This document shows, in pieces, positions 32,015 to 43,850 of a stretch of 64,000 bases of DNA. The notes beneath the pieces are model-generated. The model had not been told where the DNA came from. It did not search any database and saw only the letters and a program-made list of their open reading frames with translations. Source of the stretch: Dryomyza anilis (taxonomy: Eukaryota; Arthropoda; Insecta; Diptera; Dryomyzidae). The position numbers were made by a program, and so were the translations under genes. The stretch's first letter is position 1. The number at the start of each line of letters is the position of its first letter. Location of the stretch: positions 40,507,955 through 40,571,954 of the forward strand of contig OX638130.1 in NCBI GenBank assembly GCA_951804985.1, read 5' to 3'.

Positions 32015-33312
32015 AGGAGTGCGTCATTAGAAACTTGTGCACGCTTTTTCTACTGTAACTTTTTTCATTGGAATTCAAAACAAAATTTTTTAATCATGTT
32101 AGGTTTGAAAAACATGTCGGAATATGTAGTATGTAACTTTTGCAAAATTGGTTTGTTATTCAGCGAAAAAATGGGCGATGAACATAAAGTGCGTGAGGAA
32201 ATTATAAAAAAAAAAAATAAATAATCCGCACTTTACATATAAAAGGATTGCAAAAATTGTAAAAGCTCACCAGAACACTGTATCAAAAGTACTTCAAAAG
32301 TTCAAGGCGGACCTTAGCTATGATAGGAAGCCAGGAACAGGCAAAAAGAAATTTTCTGGTGACCGAAACAAAGCGAAGACGGTGGTTACCGTGCTGAAGA
32401 AAAACCCGAATCTCTCAGGACGAAATGTAGCTCTCAAAGTTGGATGCTCTGAGTCTATTTTACGGAGAGCGAAACTCGAAGCTGGTCTGAAGACATATAA
32501 AGTTCAAAAAGTCCCAGATCGGAATGCAGCAAAAAATGTTGAGGCAAAAAAGCGTGCTAAAAAGCTTAAAAACAATTTTGTGAAAAAGTACGAATGTTGC
32601 ATTATGGATGACGAAACATACGTTCTTTCCGACTTTTCTCTGCTTCCTGGCCAAGAATTTTATGTTGCCGATGCTAGAGGAAATGTCCCGGATAAATTTA
32701 AGACCCAAAGAAGAGCAAAGTTTCCAAAAATTTCTCGTGTGGCAAGCAATTTGTAGTTGTGGCAAATGAAGCAAAATTTTCGTGATCACTGGGACAATTA
32801 ACACGGAAATATATTTGAAGGAGTGCTTACAGAAGAGACTTCTACCATTTTTAAGACAACATGAAGTGTCTACCTTTTTTTGGCCTGATCTTGCTTCGTG
32901 TCACTACAGTTAAGCTGTCTTGGATTGGTACCAGAAAAATAATATAGTGTTTGTCCCTAGAGAAGCGAACCCACCGAATTGCCCAGAGCTCCGGCCAATC
33001 GAGAGATATTGGGCTCTGGTAAAATGGGAATTGAAGACCACCAAACGGGTATCTAAGGACGTTGTAAATTTTCGGCGTCAATGGTGTGCTGCAAGCCAAA
33101 GGATCGAGAAAGAGACTGTGAAGGCCCTAATGATAGGAGTTGCAGAAAAAGTTAATAATTTTATCATTGATTAATTATTTTTTTGTATTTTTTTTTTATA
33201 ATTACTACGAATAAAATATACTTTAATAAAATGTTAACTTTTTGAAAATTGACAAAGTGGTTACTTAGATATTTTTATTTTTCGATGCACACATTTCTAA
33301 TGACGCACTCCT
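32015..33312 (+). mobile_element. Full-length DD37E mariner (Tc1/mariner superfamily)
   Basis: 1,298 bp between TA target dinucleotides at 32,013-32,014 and 33,313-33,314. Terminal inverted repeats begin AGGAGTGCGTCATTAGAAA on both ends, about 28 bp with few mismatches. It contains one degenerate transposase gene. A truncated relative lies at 23.1-24.0 kb on the other strand. Confidence 0.93.
32171..33174 (+). pseudogene. DD37E mariner transposase, frameshifted
   Basis: ATG at 32,171, then an A-run frameshift near 32,210. The helix-turn-helix region follows (YKRIAKIVKAHQNTVSKVLQ, then DRKPGTGKKK). The first catalytic Asp is in CCIMDDETYVL (about 32,600), the second in STFFWPDLASCHYS (about 32,880) and the Glu in NCPELRPIERYWALVKWELK (about 32,985). 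I count 37 residues between the second Asp and the Glu, which places it in the DD37E family. A frameshift near 32,730-32,765 and an in-frame TAA at 32,911 inactivate it. The frame ends at 33,174. Confidence 0.9.
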
Positions 33313-34380
33313 TACAAACAAAGCATAACAAAAATACTTTTATTCACTTTCAGATTCAGTAATATGTATATTTTTAGAATTCGTCGGAAAACGTTGTGAC
33401 TTTTTGCTACCCTTAGTTTCTTTATCCAAAATCTATGGGTCTACCTATACGAAAATTAACAACAATCTGTAGAGTTTCCATTATAGGGCAGCTCGAAAAT
33501 TATTCCACGCCTCCTAAAAGGAGCGGGGACTCCGAAAATTTAATTTTTTAAACACCCTTGTAACCGTCCAGAAACTGAGGTCACTACTACTTTTAGGAAT
33601 ATAACAAAGTGGGCAGTTCAAAAATAAAAAATTGTCTCGCCATATGGAAACTAGGCCGGTCACGTGGTACCCCTTAAAAATCAAAAACATATAAAAATTT
33701 ATGATTAATATTTATATTAATATTCGATTTCGAAAATTTAATTATTAATTTTATTATTTATTGACCTATATATGGGCTTTCAAAATTATGAATATCAAAA
33801 AAAAAAATATTTTTTTAGAGTATCAGAATTGTACATTATTATAGAATTTCGATAAAAAGAATTGGGAGGAACACGCTCATTTTATATATTGGTTAATTCC
33901 ATATGTGCATTTCTAGAAAAACGTCAACCACGACCGAAAAATTCAAAATGCTCAAGTCTTTGAAATAATAAATTGCTCGCTCGCATTTCTAAAAGCTTAC
34001 TATGTAGATGTGACATGTGCCGATAATGAAAAGTCCAACTAGTAGTTGGACAAGCAGTCTAAGTGCGATTTGCATTGTCAGATGTGCGGCATTGGAAACA
34101 AATACCCTGCTCTAGAACGTCGACGGGGAATGCCCACTCAAGAGCTACTGCAGTGTGCATTGCTCCTTTTCGCAGAGCTCGCTCGTATTTCGAAATGCTG
34201 AAGCCTGCCTTTAAGTCTGACCATGTGACGCGAAGAAAACGTCCAACCATCAGCTGGATAAGTGGTAAAACTACAGTTTACCGGCCACCTGCGCAGTCTC
34301 ATCACAAATCACTAACAATAAATCACAACACAAGCCAACAATATGCAAAATGAACAATGACAAATTTAATTTAAATGCGA
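33313..34380. other. No recognisable gene
   Basis: A short inverted pair GTCCAACTAGTAGTTGGAC lies at 34,031-34,050. 34,060-34,300 is GC-richer than the surroundings but shows no domain I can name. Confidence 0.45.
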
Positions 34381-34383
34381 TAT

Positions 34384-34486
34384 ATGGTTTGGATACGTCG
34401 AGGGTATGGATGAAATCGCTCCAACAAAAAAGCTGTGCACAGTACCCAGTGGTGGTCACCGTAGAAGAGGGGAGCGGCTTGAAATC
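34384..34486 (+). mobile_element. RTE-type LINE fragment
   Basis: The plus strand encodes WFGYVEGMDEIAPTKKL and TVPSGGHRRRGER, the same C-terminal RTE signature (WLGHVERMDES, VPSGG plus a K/R-rich run) seen at 7.1-7.3 kb. It is followed by three copies of an about 17-bp AAACACAAAAGCTTC-like repeat (34,490-34,545). Confidence 0.7.
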
Positions 34487-34545
34487 CCCAAACACAAAAG
34501 CTTCAAATACAAAAGCCTCAAACACAAAAGTTCCAAATATTAAAT

Positions 34546-35113
34546 TGTGAAATACATACTAATCCCCAAAAATCCCCAGAAACTGAAATTTCCTCTAAAT
34601 TTCTGGGTATGTTAGTTAAATTTTCTTTATTGGTCAAAGTGAAAAAGAAAAAGTCAACCCACTTGTACTTGTACAAAGAAGAGTCAGGCACTGTCGGACC
34701 TTTAATTGAAGGGTTAGGTGCAATTTAGATTCAATTTATTTCTTTATTCTTTGTTATCAATGAAAACTGTGTAAATTTGTCAATATTGCGGTTTATATTG
34801 ATTAAATAACGCATGGATCTTAGCGTTTGCAAACGAAAACTGAGACTTGTGCTAAATTATGAAAGATCTTGGAAAATGTATGATGATTGTAAAAACTACA
34901 ATAGATAAAATAGAATTTGGCGGAGAAATTGTTTAGTAAACATTATATATTGAAAATATATTAGTCACAATTTTTCAATATCCAGTAAATACAAATAAAT
35001 TAAAAATAGTTTGAAAACATCACATTTTTGGTAGTACTTATGATTTTCCTTTAAACATTACGGAAAATGTTATATTTGTGGTAGATTCGCTGCAACTACT
35101 AAAGGAATATGTA
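34546..35113. other. No gene seen
   Basis: AT-rich sequence leading to the LTR of element B; nothing recognised. Confidence 0.5.
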
Positions 35114-35750
35114 TGTTAAAGTCCCTATTTCATCACCTAAAATAAGACATTTAATAAATAACAACACTTACTCCATTTCCAGTTTTCCTTTTTATAACTT
35201 TTATTTCTTTTTACTGTTCAACTTGTGAACTCATTTCTTAATCTAATAACAACTCTCTTAAGAACTAAATAACTAAAGCTTATATACTAATACTTAAACT
35301 AAGTTTCAATGCTACTTTCCCAAACATCTTTTGCTGTTTTTCTTTAATTTCACATTTCGCCAGAGTTCTTAACCCTGACCGTGAGAAAAAACGCAACTCA
35401 TACAAAAATTCATTGACTCATGATAACCTTAATTTAAAGTTGTCATGAGTTTCTTTGCCTACCAGGTAGTTTTATTGCGTGCATATTTGTTTACAATTCA
35501 ACCGCTTAACGCTGCCGCGAATTGGGTTCGCAGTCACTAGTGCTGACATTGTATATTTTCGCCGTATGTTTTAACAACAACAACAAGTGCGTTGTTAACC
35601 CACATTGAAAATGGCATGCTTTTGTTTTCAATAACAATTGCACAATATATTATTAAAATATGTTAGCAACCTAAATTAATGAACAGCAAGAGATGCTCAA
35701 TAGGAAAAATGTATTCAAATGACTGACTGTCATTATATTGACACTCAACA
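35114..35750 (-). repeat. 3' LTR of element B
   Basis: 637 bp from TGTTAAAG (plus strand) to CTCAACA; on the minus strand it starts TGTTGAGTGTCA and ends CTTTAACA. The first about 230 bp on the plus strand match 53,296-53,530. A direct GTCATGAGTTT/ACTCATGATAAC inverted pair lies around 35,415-35,455. Confidence 0.88.
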
Positions 35751-35765
35751 TTTCTCCCCCCTTAC
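35751..35765 (-). other. Polypurine tract of element B
   Basis: On the minus strand GTAAGGGGGGAGAAA lies directly before the LTR start TGTTGAGTG. Confidence 0.85.
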
Positions 35766-35910
35766 AAAAAATTTTTTTATTTTTTTTTATATCACTTCAA
35801 ACCTCCATATACTAACTTACTCTATTCTTAATGTTTTCACTTCAAACCTCCATATACTAACTTACTCTATTCTTATTACATACACATATATACGTTCGCC
35901 TTCCCGCTTA

Positions 35911-38113
35911 TTAATCATCGTTTTTGTGTTCTATTGCCGTTGTTGTCTCATTATTGCCGTTGTTTATTTCATGCTTGTCTTCTATTTCCTTTTGTAATTG
36001 CTCCAGTGTGCTCTGTAAGTTGCGTGTGGCCTGTTGAGTTATTGCTCGTTGGCACAGGCTCACCGGTGCCTCTGTTTTAAAATATTCTTCTTCCTCGTAT
36101 GCCTTTATAGTTCCTTGGGTGGGCTCAAATAGAACTTTTCCCGCTGGTGCGTTGGATTTGTACCAATTCTCTCCGTCGTTGGACTCCATAGGTATTATGG
36201 TTGGCTCTGCAGACAGCAAAACCCTTCTTACCATTGGCATGGGTGCAGCGAGTCCCATCTGTGATAGCGGTACTTCTAGTCCCAGAGTTGCCTTCAGATC
36301 CTCTTGGTTGTTCTCCGGCTTACTTACTTCTGATTGCTTATCATTAGTTTCGAATGCAATGGTCTTGCTGCTCGAAGATCCAGCAACGTTTAGTCGAGTC
36401 TCCTTGAAGTCCCCTTGACGCCGACGGCTTTGTCCAGCTTGCTTTCGACAGCATAATCCTAGTATTAGAAGGATGCAAACCACGCCACAGGTACTCACGG
36501 TTACAGCGGACATCTGTTCAGTAATCTGTTCACCCTTATCAAAAACGGTGCAGCGTCCACGTGTTAACTCCAATCGCAGGTTGTCAAGGTTTTGATAACC
36601 CGCGGCCACCTCTTTTCTCAGGTTGGTGTGGTCCATGGCAACAATATGCGCTCCTTCTCCTTCTTTCACTCCTTCTTTCGGGTTAGCTGCTATTTCATCC
36701 AGTCTCAGCGCCTCCTGGAGCTCCCTGTGGTCGAATTGCTGTATTTCGAACTCATGCCACATCACAGGTGTATTTTTGAACGCGATCCGCAACTCGTGAT
36801 TTCTCAAGGAACAACCCTGACTTAGGACGAAATATCCAAAACCAGCCTTACTTCGGCTTCTTCTTCGCCGCACTGTAGGACAAATCCCTCATCATGTCCT
36901 CTGTATAACCATCGGTTGGGTGTTTCGGTTTTTACCAGATAAAACACGTTTGCAGCCACTGCCGCAAATTTACAGCTTGTCCTCAGACTTTCACCTGGTC
37001 TCAGCATTCCAACCTCACAGCTTTGACTCCCGCTGGTCAGCTCCACTCCTGGATTTCGACACAGTATAGCACCTTTGTTCATCGCTGACTGCCCTGCAAG
37101 ATTCACACACCGGGACACGACTTCTTCTGACAGCTTTAGGTACCTATCCTTCTTCCTGCTGGCCGCTATGTACTCTCCTGCGTTCTGCATCACCAAGTCC
37201 CATCCCTTTTGGCCTGGAAATGGTACGGCATACACTTTCAACAAATTGAACGGGGTAGGCTCTGGTAAAGGAATTTTTACTACTACTACTAGTGACCCGC
37301 TGCTTGCAAATGTCGCGATGTGTACATTGAGTACATCATTTAGAAACCACCGGGAATCTGATGCCAATTTCAGTTCTGATGTCAGTTCACTCAGCATCGC
37401 CTTATCGAGTATATCTGGATGTAGTACCCCATGCGTCAGATCTTCTACAATAGCCAACTCTCTGGTCTGCTGACCCTGGAGCTCTATTAGGTTTGTGTTC
37501 TTGATTGTCTTAATCCGCAGCATTTTAATTGAGAATTCCAACGAAGCCATCCTTTCTTGTGACTGTGTTTTAATTTTGGCTAGGTCCGTTAGCGTGGCGT
37601 TCAATCCAATCTGCAACCCTTCTATCTCCTTTATCGTTGCTTCCATGGGTCTGGCCAACTTATCATAATTACTGGCCATCACCGTAACTTGTTTTTCCAT
37701 CATATCATAGGTATTGCGCTCCCTATTCTCCAACTGCATCATTTTGCCTATTATACGCTCGTCACGGTGGTCCATTACTCCAAATGCCCAGTGCAAAGCT
37801 TCCCCTACTATCTCTATAGCTCGCTTTGTCTTTCCTCCTTGGTAATGGTTGCCACTGTTATCATGCTTCTATATCATCCCCTTAATTCGATTGCTGGTTT
37901 TTTGTATATTCGTCGGCAGTTAGCTTCTATAATTCTTTTAGATCGGTCGGCACAAACTTTGTTATCACGGTCGATTCGTCGTTGTAAATCCACGCATCTG
38001 ACTTTCTCTCGAACATAAGTGGGTGTTGATCCAACGCTGTCGGTCTCCAAATGAGTTCTCCATTGACCACCAATGTGAACAGGAAAGTCAAATTTATCGC
38101 CAACATTATACAC
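35911..38113 (-). pseudogene. env: Envelope fusion-like protein gene, copy 1, broken
   Basis: Two overlapping minus-strand frames. 37,796-36,822 encodes the ectodomain of an insect retroviral Env related to baculovirus F proteins (a fusion-peptide-like start, long heptad-rich helices, then a Cys-rich distal part). 36,873-35,911 encodes the membrane-proximal part, one hydrophobic transmembrane segment (about residues 122-144 of that frame) and a tail of about 175 residues. The frame changes near 36,840. A stop codon lies upstream near 37,875, and about 100 bp present in copy 2 near 41,324-41,430 are missing near 37,913. Ordinarily Env sits in the membrane and mediates entry; this copy is non-functional. 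Confidence 0.82.
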
Positions 38114-38159
38114 TTATTTAATTTATCTTAAATTTCCTGTCACAGAGTTGAAGATGTAA

Positions 38160-38850
38160 TGAAATTGATTCGCTCCAATTTTTACTTATATCTAATTTTG
38201 TTATATACTATTTTGTGTTAATTATCGCAGTAATCTACCCATATACAAATAATCTTATTATACACATTTGCTCCAGTACATTTTATTCATTGTGTATTCA
38301 GCGTATATACATATATTGCACCAACCAAAACTCTTAAAATTGGCCGTAGATTATACTGCTGTATAATTTGTGTTGCATTAAAATTCTGAAATTTGACCTT
38401 AGATGTTAGTCTGAGTAATAACAATTACTGCAATGTATGCAACTCTATTATATTATAATTGTGTATATACAAAATATTCTTACAAAACAAAATATGCAAC
38501 TCTATGTGCATTAAAATTATCTTCTTCTTAATTTAAAATATATTCACAAAATAAAATATGCAACTGTATATATGTTGTAATTTTCTAAATACAAAATATT
38601 TTTGAAACAAAATATGCAACTCTATTTGCATTATAATTATCATCTTCTTTTTGCAAAATAAAATATGTAACTCTATGTGCATTTAAATTATCTTCTTCAT
38701 TTAAGATATCTTCACAAAATAAAATATGCATCTGTATATATGTTGTAATTTTCTAAATACAAAATATTTTTGAAACAAAATATGCAACTCTATTTGCATT
38801 ATAATTGTCATCTTCTTTTGCGAAATAAAATATGCAATTCTTAGTACCAA
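38160..38850. repeat. AT-rich array with 168-bp tandem repeat
   Basis: A unit starting TCACAAAATAAAATATGCA occurs at 38,544 and again at 38,712 (period 168 bp). Shorter ATGCAACTCTATTTGCATTA-type subrepeats run from about 38,430 to 38,840. Non-coding. It separates env copy 1 from the orphan gene. Confidence 0.8.
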
Positions 38851-39177
38851 AATATCTGGCTTATATATCTGGTGCAAGACTTATTCCAGATATATTTTAA
38901 TTTCATAACATTATAATATTTTTCCTTTCATAAAAATAAATTTTCTTAACGATGTTTCCCCCATACATTTTTTTTTTATTTAAATAATGGCTGATGACTT
39001 CAAACAAGAATTCATTCACAAAAACAATCTCCACATATCTTCACCTCTCCCTAAATTTGCGGCCTACTATCTTTCATAAGCGGTTCGGCCAGAAAATTTT
39101 CAATTTTGCTTACTCAACATTCTGCCCCCGTATACTTCCGTTTTTTTTTTTTTTGTTTTGGTATCGTGTAATTTATT
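38851..39177. other. No gene seen
   Basis: AT-rich; ends with a T-run near 39,140-39,155 just upstream of promoter-like motifs. Confidence 0.45.
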
Positions 39178-39217
39178 GTATTTATACCTGAGCTTCTTTA
39201 TCATAATTCGTTCAGTG
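39178..39217 (+). promoter_or_regulatory. Candidate TATA plus initiator promoter
   Basis: ATTTATAC (about 39,178-39,185) lies about 30 bases before TTCAGTGTTG (39,211-39,220), which contains the arthropod initiator form TCAGTG. It is followed by a 5' leader and the ATG at 39,283 of a well-composed open frame. Spacing fits a TATA/Inr promoter. No experimental support. Confidence 0.45.
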
Positions 39218-39282
39218 TTGTATCACATCTCAATTGTATTATTTCAATTCTGTAATACTTCAATTTCTGTAATTCCTCAATT

Positions 39283-39519
39283 ATGACGACTTCGAGCATA
39301 TTTGACTTCTCCGAGGGATATGCCCGGCAGTGGTCTTTAAAGCACTGCTGGGACGAGCCCGGATTGGTCAAGTTCGTCAAAGCAAGCATCGAGGAAGGCA
39401 GGCGTCGAAACACCTTAGAGGAAGCTATCCTATGCGTTCAAAACATAGAACTGATGTTATTCTACTCAAAGACGCATAGTGGGGAAATTGCGGCCAAAAA
39501 TACGAATTATCAAATTTGA
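39283..39519 (+). CDS. Unknown small ORF, possible first exon
   Basis: 78 codons from ATG to TGA 39,517-39,519. Codons are balanced with many C/G third positions, unlike the surrounding AT-rich DNA and the transposon ORFs. Peptide pieces include SEGYARQWSLKHCWDEPGL and EEGRRRNTLEEAILCVQNIE. I recognise no family. An ORF at 40,011-40,225 with a good splice acceptor may be its continuation. Possible GT donors exist inside the ORF (for example at CATA|GTGGGG near 39,477), but none is strong. Confidence 0.4.
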   Translation: MTTSSIFDFSEGYARQWSLKHCWDEPGLVKFVKASIEEGRRRNTLEEAILCVQNIELMLFYSKTHSGEIAAKNTNYQI

Positions 39520-40010
39520 AATAATAAAAAAAATGGTATGAGGATTTAAAGGCAATTCCTTGAATCGTAAGAATCCAAAATAATACCATAAGATTTTTCA
39601 TTTATATAGCCATACGATAGCATTAAAGTTCGACTTGTTGTAAAAAAAATATATTATAAGAAATATTTTGATTTGAATACTTCTTATTCAAAGTGTTAGT
39701 TTTCATTTCGTAATATAGCAATAGTCTTACAGTAAATATATTATGAATATTTAGGAAATTTATAAGTAGACAACGTTTTTTGTTTCTTATTTATTGTGTC
39801 AAATTAAGCGATAGAGCTAATTTTAAAAAAGTGTTCTTTAAATCTTGCATTGAAAAACAATTCCCAACTTTAGACAGAGAAATATAAAAAAGCTAAAAAA
39901 GGCTATCTCCAATTTTTTGATATTATATTCAGACAAGTATGTTTAACACTAAAAATAACGTTTTTTTCTGTATCTACTTGCATTTTTCTGTTTTTTGTCA
40001 ATTTTATCAG

Positions 40011-40225
40011 TGGCATCTGAAATAAAAATTCGTGAAATTTTTGAATTGTGGCTGGAATCATGTATGTTAGAGAGGGATGCAAAGATTGTGGCAATGTTGA
40101 AACATATTGAAAATAGAACCAATAAATTGTTGGATTATTCGAAACTTCGGCAACAAGTCCACTTTCTAAATTTAAGATTTAAACACCTATGGAATTCTAG
40201 CAAAAGGCAAAGAGTAAATTTCTAA
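40011..40225 (+). CDS. Unknown ORF, possible second exon
   Basis: Preceded by an excellent splice acceptor: a T-rich tract, then ATTTTATCAG at 40,001-40,010. Reading in the open frame gives ASEIKIREIFELWLESCMLE, then KIVAMLKHIENRTNKLLDY and LRQQVHFLNLRFKHLW, an amphipathic helix-rich peptide ending at TAA about 25 bp before env copy 2 begins. A leading 2-base phase means a donor leaving one codon base would be needed. Family unknown. Confidence 0.35.
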
Positions 40226-40246
40226 AGAAAACAAAATAATTTTCTC

Positions 40247-41600
40247 GAAACCAGCCTTACTTCGGCTTCTTCTTCGCCGCACTGTAGGACAAATCCCTCA
40301 TCATGTCCTCTGTATAACCATCGGTTGGGTGTTTCGGTTTTTACCAGATAAAACACGTTTGCAGCCACTGCCGCAAATTTACAGCTTGTCCTCAGACTTT
40401 CACCTGGTCTCAGCATTCCAACCTCACAGCTTTGACTCCCGCTGGTCAGCTCCACTCCTGGATTTCGACACAGTATAGCACCTTTGTTCATCGCTGACTG
40501 CCCTGCAAGATTCACACACCGGGACACGACTTCTTCTGACAGCTTTAGGTACCTATCCTTCTTCCTGCTGGCCGCTATGTACTCTCCTGCGTTCTGCATC
40601 ACCAAGTCCCATCCCTTTTGGCCTGGAAATGGTACGGCATACACTTTCAACAAATTGAACGGGGTAGGCTCTGGTAAAGGAATTTTTACTACTACTACTA
40701 GTGACCCGCTGCTTGCAAATGTCGCGATGTGTACATTGAGTACATCATTTAGAAACCACCGGGAATCTGATGCCAATTTCAGTTCTGATGTCAGTTCACT
40801 CAGCATCGCCTTATCGAGTATATCTGGATGTAGTACCCCATGCGTCAGATCTTCTACAATAGCCAACTCTCTGGTCTGCTGACCCTGGAGCTCTATTAGG
40901 TTTGTGTTCACGATTGTCTTAATCCGCAGCATTTTAATTGAGAATTCCAACGAAGCCATCCTTTCTTGTGACTGTGTTTTAATTTTGGCTAGGTCCGTTA
41001 GCGTGGCGTTCAATCCAATCTGCAACCCTTCTATCTCCTTTATCGTTGCTTCCAGGGGTCTGGCCAACTTATCATAATTACTGGCCATCACCGTAATTTG
41101 TTTTTCCATCATATCATAGGTATTGCGCTCCCTATTCTCCAACTGCATCATTTTGCCTATTATACGCTCGTCACGGTGGTCCATTACTCCAAATGCCCAG
41201 TGCAAAGCTTCCCCTACTATCTCTATAGCTCGCTTTGTCTTTCCTCCTTAGTAATGGTTGCCACTGTTATCATGCTTCTCCATCATCCCCTTAATTCGAT
41301 TGCTGGTTTTTTGTATATTCGTCAAGACAGCTTCTGTTTCTTTCCATGGTATGCCACACGCCTCTACGTATTCCATTGTGGCTACAAGCTGTTCCATTGT
41401 CATGAATCTTGCGCCTTCGTGATAAAGTCGGCAGTTAGCTTCAATAATTCTTTTAGATCGGTCGGCACAAACTTTGTTATCACGGTCCATTCGTCGTTGT
41501 AAATCCACGCATCTGACTTTCTCTCGAACATTAGTGGGTGTTGATCCAACGCTGTCGGTATGGATGGTGGGCGTGGCCCTTGACGTAATATGCCCATTTT
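40247..41600 (-). pseudogene. env: Envelope-like gene, copy 2, truncated
   Basis: Near-identical to 36,840-37,912 over about 1.07 kb, then after a 100-bp segment absent from copy 1 it matches again to about 41,560. The main frame 41,205-40,222 encodes the same F-type ectodomain; its distal half, transmembrane segment and tail are missing because homology ends at 40,247. The upstream frame 41,913-41,248 carries the N-terminal part and ends at an in-frame TAA (about 41,248-41,250), at a position that is open in copy 1. The two copies therefore carry different inactivating changes. Confidence 0.82.
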
Positions 41601-41920
41601 TATATATTTGCTTCATGTTGATGAGGATAACATGTGAAATAAATTTCATTTGCTTACGACCATTTTTACTATTTTTGGCTGATAAGTGTATGAAGATTCC
41701 CCACTGTGAGACGAGGGGATACACTTTAGAGCCCATACCTGACATCTTGACTTCGTTGCACCTGCTGAATCGTAACTCGAAGTAAAAATTAATTAAAATT
41801 GTTTCTGAATATATAAAAATAAATAAAAATAAAAATTTTAAAACAACTATTCTTTTTATTTCAACAAAATTTCTCTGTTCAAATATTTCAGCTAATTTTG
41901 GGGTTTTAGCCATCTTTACT
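41601..41920 (-). other. Sequence upstream of env copy 2
   Basis: The minus-strand frame stays open to 41,913 but shows no signal peptide or domain I recognise. Env messages of insect retroviruses are usually spliced, so this may be intron or pol-end sequence. Confidence 0.4.
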
Positions 41921-42310
41921 TATTTTCAGCTATTTATGATTTTAAATCTCTTCAATTATTTTCAGATATTTTTGATTTTAAACCTCTTCAATTATTTCAG
42001 CTCCTTTAATTTTATTCAAATATTTTCAGCTATTTTTGATTTTAGAAATCTTCAATTATTCTCACGTTTTCAGCAGTTAATATTATGTAAACGTATATTA
42101 AAATAAAATAATAAAACGAAAATTTAAAATAACTGTTCTTTTTATTCCAAGAAAAATTGGGGGTTTTGACCAGCCATTTTGATTTTAAACATCTTCAATT
42201 ATTTTCAGCTATTTTGCTTTTCAACATCTTTAATTATTTTGATTTTCAACATCTTCAATTATTTTCAGCTATTTTTGATTTTCAACATCCACAATTATTT
42301 TGATTTTCTT
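41920..42310. repeat. Degenerate about 36-bp repeat array
   Basis: At least eight imperfect copies of a unit like TTCAATTATTTTCAGCTATT followed by TTTGATTTTAAACATC. Non-coding and AT-rich. Not shared with env copy 1, which has a different (168-bp) array in the equivalent upstream position. Confidence 0.8.
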
Positions 42311-43850
42311 GCTTTTCGTAAATCATAACGGAACCTAAGTGATCATTTTAAGTCGCCGTTATAGTTTACCTAATACTATTACTAATACGAGTATGCAATT
42401 GTTCAAGTTGCAGACCAGTATTCGTAGGCTAGTATTAGTGATTTGCTTCAAGGCAATGGTTGATATCTTATATCTATACTATCTAATTTATTGCGTTAAT
42501 TACTTTAATAGAGGTAATTAATTTTCTCAAAATTGTTTAAAATTTTAACAACTTGGTTAAATTGGATTACTTTATATTTTCTTAATTAATACATTCCATT
42601 GCATAGGTTGCGATTTCGTTGTCAAGAAATTGCATTGCGCTGCAAACATTATTACCTCGCTCATCGCATAATCTTGCTTCGTTCAACGCAATTTCTTGGC
42701 CGCTGTTGGATTAATATTTAAAATTCAGGTAGTGCGTGTATTGTTGTGTTTTTACTTCACAATTTAAACAATTCGTTGTTTTATTTAAAAATTAATTAAT
42801 TAATTAATTAATAGCTTAAGATTAGCATAAAGTCTTGCGGATGTCGACTCTTTTCGAAGAGTACATCGAATCCTTACATAAAATGTAATTGCCGTTCTCA
42901 TTTGTTTCTATCCTTAATACAATTAATAATTTACATCTTTTAACTATATTTTTGTTTTATATATATTCATTTCCTAAACTTCAATTTCTACATTTTCCTT
43001 TTTTTTTTTTTATTCAACATAAACTCATAATTTATTGCACAGGCTAGTAAATTACCCGAAGTAATACTTAGCTGCTTTAATAAAATAAATATCAACATAA
43101 CAATTGGATCATTTGCTAACTCTAAAAAGTCTTGTATGCATTTTGCAACTGTTGTATGCATTTTCTCATAATTTTTATAATATTTCTCTAATCAATTAAG
43201 TCAATCGTAATAATCTCTTTTGGAGCATATTCTAGCTCTAAAAATCTATTTTTCATTCGTAGTAAACGTATTTATATATTTTTTATAATATTATTTCTAG
43301 TCTTTTAATTCAATCATATTTTTCCCATGTATCATTTGGAGCATTTTCTAGCTCTAAAAAAAACCTACTTGTCATTTATTTGCTCGTCAGCAATTAACAT
43401 AAATTAATAATTCTTTATTTATTCAAAATTCAATTCATCAAAATCTACTTTTCATTATATTTTAATTTAAAATTAATAATTCAACCATAATTTCATAATT
43501 CACTTTACAATTCAAAATTTCTATGCTAGTTATCTACGCTCAGCAGTACTTAGCTATTTGTTCAATATCTCAATCTCGTACAAATATATTTTATCGCATT
43601 TATTTCGTATAAAAAACTCGTGTTATCATTTATAATTCTTTCTTATTTATATTTTTCCTAATATTTCTTGTTTTCATAACCTTTGAATTTGGTCCGCCAC
43701 ATGCTAGTATATTAACCCTAAGTAATACATAGCGATCTGTGGGTACCGTTTTCTTCTGTTTTTCTATTTCCTATTCATTATCACACAATACTAAACTAAA
43801 CTTTTATTATTAAATATATTTCCGCATTTTAACAATTAATACATCAATTT
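42311..43850. other. AT-rich, no gene seen
   Basis: A/T-rich sequence with a (TTAA)n run at about 42,790-42,812 and GCTCTAAAAA-type motifs repeated near 43,120, 43,235 and 43,350. Nothing coding recognised. Confidence 0.5.

Noticed and set aside
36119..41502. Plus-strand ORFs opposite env
   Set aside because: Antisense shadows; near-identical in both env copies only because the DNA is duplicated, with no recognisable protein.
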